From contig JAGQRH010000003.1 of the NCBI GenBank assembly GCA_020425605.1, positions 139,011 to 203,010 of the forward strand: a DNA stretch of 64,000 bases, read 5' to 3'. A program made the position numbers and the translations under genes. This DNA comes from Planctomycetota bacterium. GTDB taxonomy: Bacteria; Planctomycetota; UBA8742; UBA2392. Below the pieces are notes generated by a model, which was not told where the DNA came from, ran no database searches, and saw only the letters and a program-made list of their open reading frames with translations. Every line of letters begins with the position of its first letter. Position 1 is the stretch's first letter. Below, in pieces: positions 63,609 through 64,000 of the stretch.

Positions 63609-64000
63609 ATGGCCAAGCGCCGTAAGTTGCTGGGGCAGATTCTCAAGGAAATCGAGCTCGTCACCGAAGGTGACATCCAGGAGGCCCTTGCCCGGCAAAA
63701 GAAAGAGGGCGGGCTAATCGGCAAGATCATGGTCGGCATGGGCTGCTGCTCTGAGGGCGACATTACGATGGCCCTCGCCGCACAGAACGACATGAATTTC
63801 GTCGACCTGTCCGGGCTGGACATCCCGATTGAGCTGCTCGACTTCATCTCGGATGCTCAAGCGCACACGTACCGCGTGGTGCCGCTGGAATTCGACGGCG
63901 ATACCAAAACGCTCGTGATCGCGATGGATGACCCCACCAAGATCGTGGTGTTCGACGAGTTGCAGTTCGCCCTGCAAAGCAGAATCCCCGGTATCCGCAT
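63609..64000 (+). CDS. PilB/GspE-like ATPase, N-terminal part (cut by window edge)
   Basis: The gene runs off the end; 130 codons are seen. They match the GspE/PilB N-terminal domain: LGQILKEIELVTEGDIQEALARQ and a repeat-like GKIMVGMGCCSEGDITMALAAQ, followed by FVDLSGLDIPIELLD and AHTYRVVPLEFDGDTKTLVIAMDDP. The two Leu/Gln-rich units look like MshEN motifs, which can bind c-di-GMP. The ATPase core lies beyond the window. It probably powers pilus or pseudopilus assembly opposite PilT. Confidence 0.8.
   Translation, partial: MAKRRKLLGQILKEIELVTEGDIQEALARQKKEGGLIGKIMVGMGCCSEGDITMALAAQNDMNFVDLSGLDIPIELLDFISDAQAHTYRVVPLEFDGDTKTLVIAMDDPTKIVVFDELQFALQSRIPGIR

Noticed and set aside
1..64000. CRISPR arrays, rRNA genes and intact insertion sequences
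   Set aside because: I saw no regularly spaced repeats, no rRNA segments and no complete transposase. The only mobile traces are near 57.7-58.8 kb.

Overview
This is a dense, high-GC bacterial segment of about 46 protein genes, one tRNA and few mobile sequences. Several traits suggest Planctomycetota or a close relative: a SpoVG with an internal zinc ribbon, a 1,567-residue kinase–TPR–PDZ protein, a response regulator led by an excisionase-type HTH, a large pseudopilin operon, and several DUF2330 and TPR/HEAT proteins. No rRNA or other phylogenetic marker is present, so this placement is an inference of moderate confidence.

Layout. 0–5.4 kb: an overlapping operon for a MacB-type ABC exporter (ATPase, double-FtsX permease, HlyD-like adaptor) with mutY translationally coupled at its end. 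5.5–8.8 kb: three tandem secreted DUF2330 paralogues. 8.86–11.6 kb: tRNA-Lys(TTT) converging on pyruvate phosphate dikinase. 11.8–21.1 kb: a membrane protein of unknown role, an EEP-family hydrolase, the giant Ser/Thr kinase and a HerA-type ATPase. 21.2–28.2 kb: an aerobic respiration block. A sco–ctaC–ctaD–ctaE–ctaF operon encodes a caa3 oxidase (subunit II with fused cytochrome c, A2-type subunit I). Opposite it lies a heme A synthase/heme O synthase fusion that makes the cofactor. 28.2–33.7 kb: fur with two FkbM methyltransferases, carA, a GT87-like glycosyltransferase and a HEAT lipoprotein. 33.9–35.7 kb: a secreted secretin-like protein. 35.8–44.0 kb: a four-gene pseudopilin operon (GspH-, K-, J- and I-like) with a 1,805-residue GspK-like protein and LamG-like domains. 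44.0–44.6 kb: an intergenic stretch with a promoter, hairpins and a terminator that may hold an RNA gene. 44.6–53.5 kb: secreted proteins of unknown role, spoVG–ispE, an orphan Hcp-like protein, smpB and a tandem paralogue pair. 53.6–57.6 kb: comM, a small membrane protein, a DEDDh exonuclease and an SPFH lipoprotein. 57.7–58.8 kb: a decayed REP-associated transposase beside a perfect 20-bp inverted-repeat pair that encloses a lower-GC lipoprotein gene. 58.8–64 kb: a large TPR protein, an HTH–REC regulator, pilT and the start of a pilB-like gene cut by the window edge.

The respiratory block supplies oxidase subunits, copper delivery and heme A within 7 kb. The pseudopilin operon, the secretin-like protein and the PilT/PilB ATPases probably belong to one type IV pilus or type II secretion apparatus, although they lie in separate clusters here.

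The least expected findings are three. Many first genes have a -10-like hexamer exactly 6 nt before the ATG, which implies leaderless mRNAs. The 58.1–58.8 kb inverted-repeat-bounded cargo lies beside a broken REP transposase. The pseudopilins carry carbohydrate-binding-like folds.
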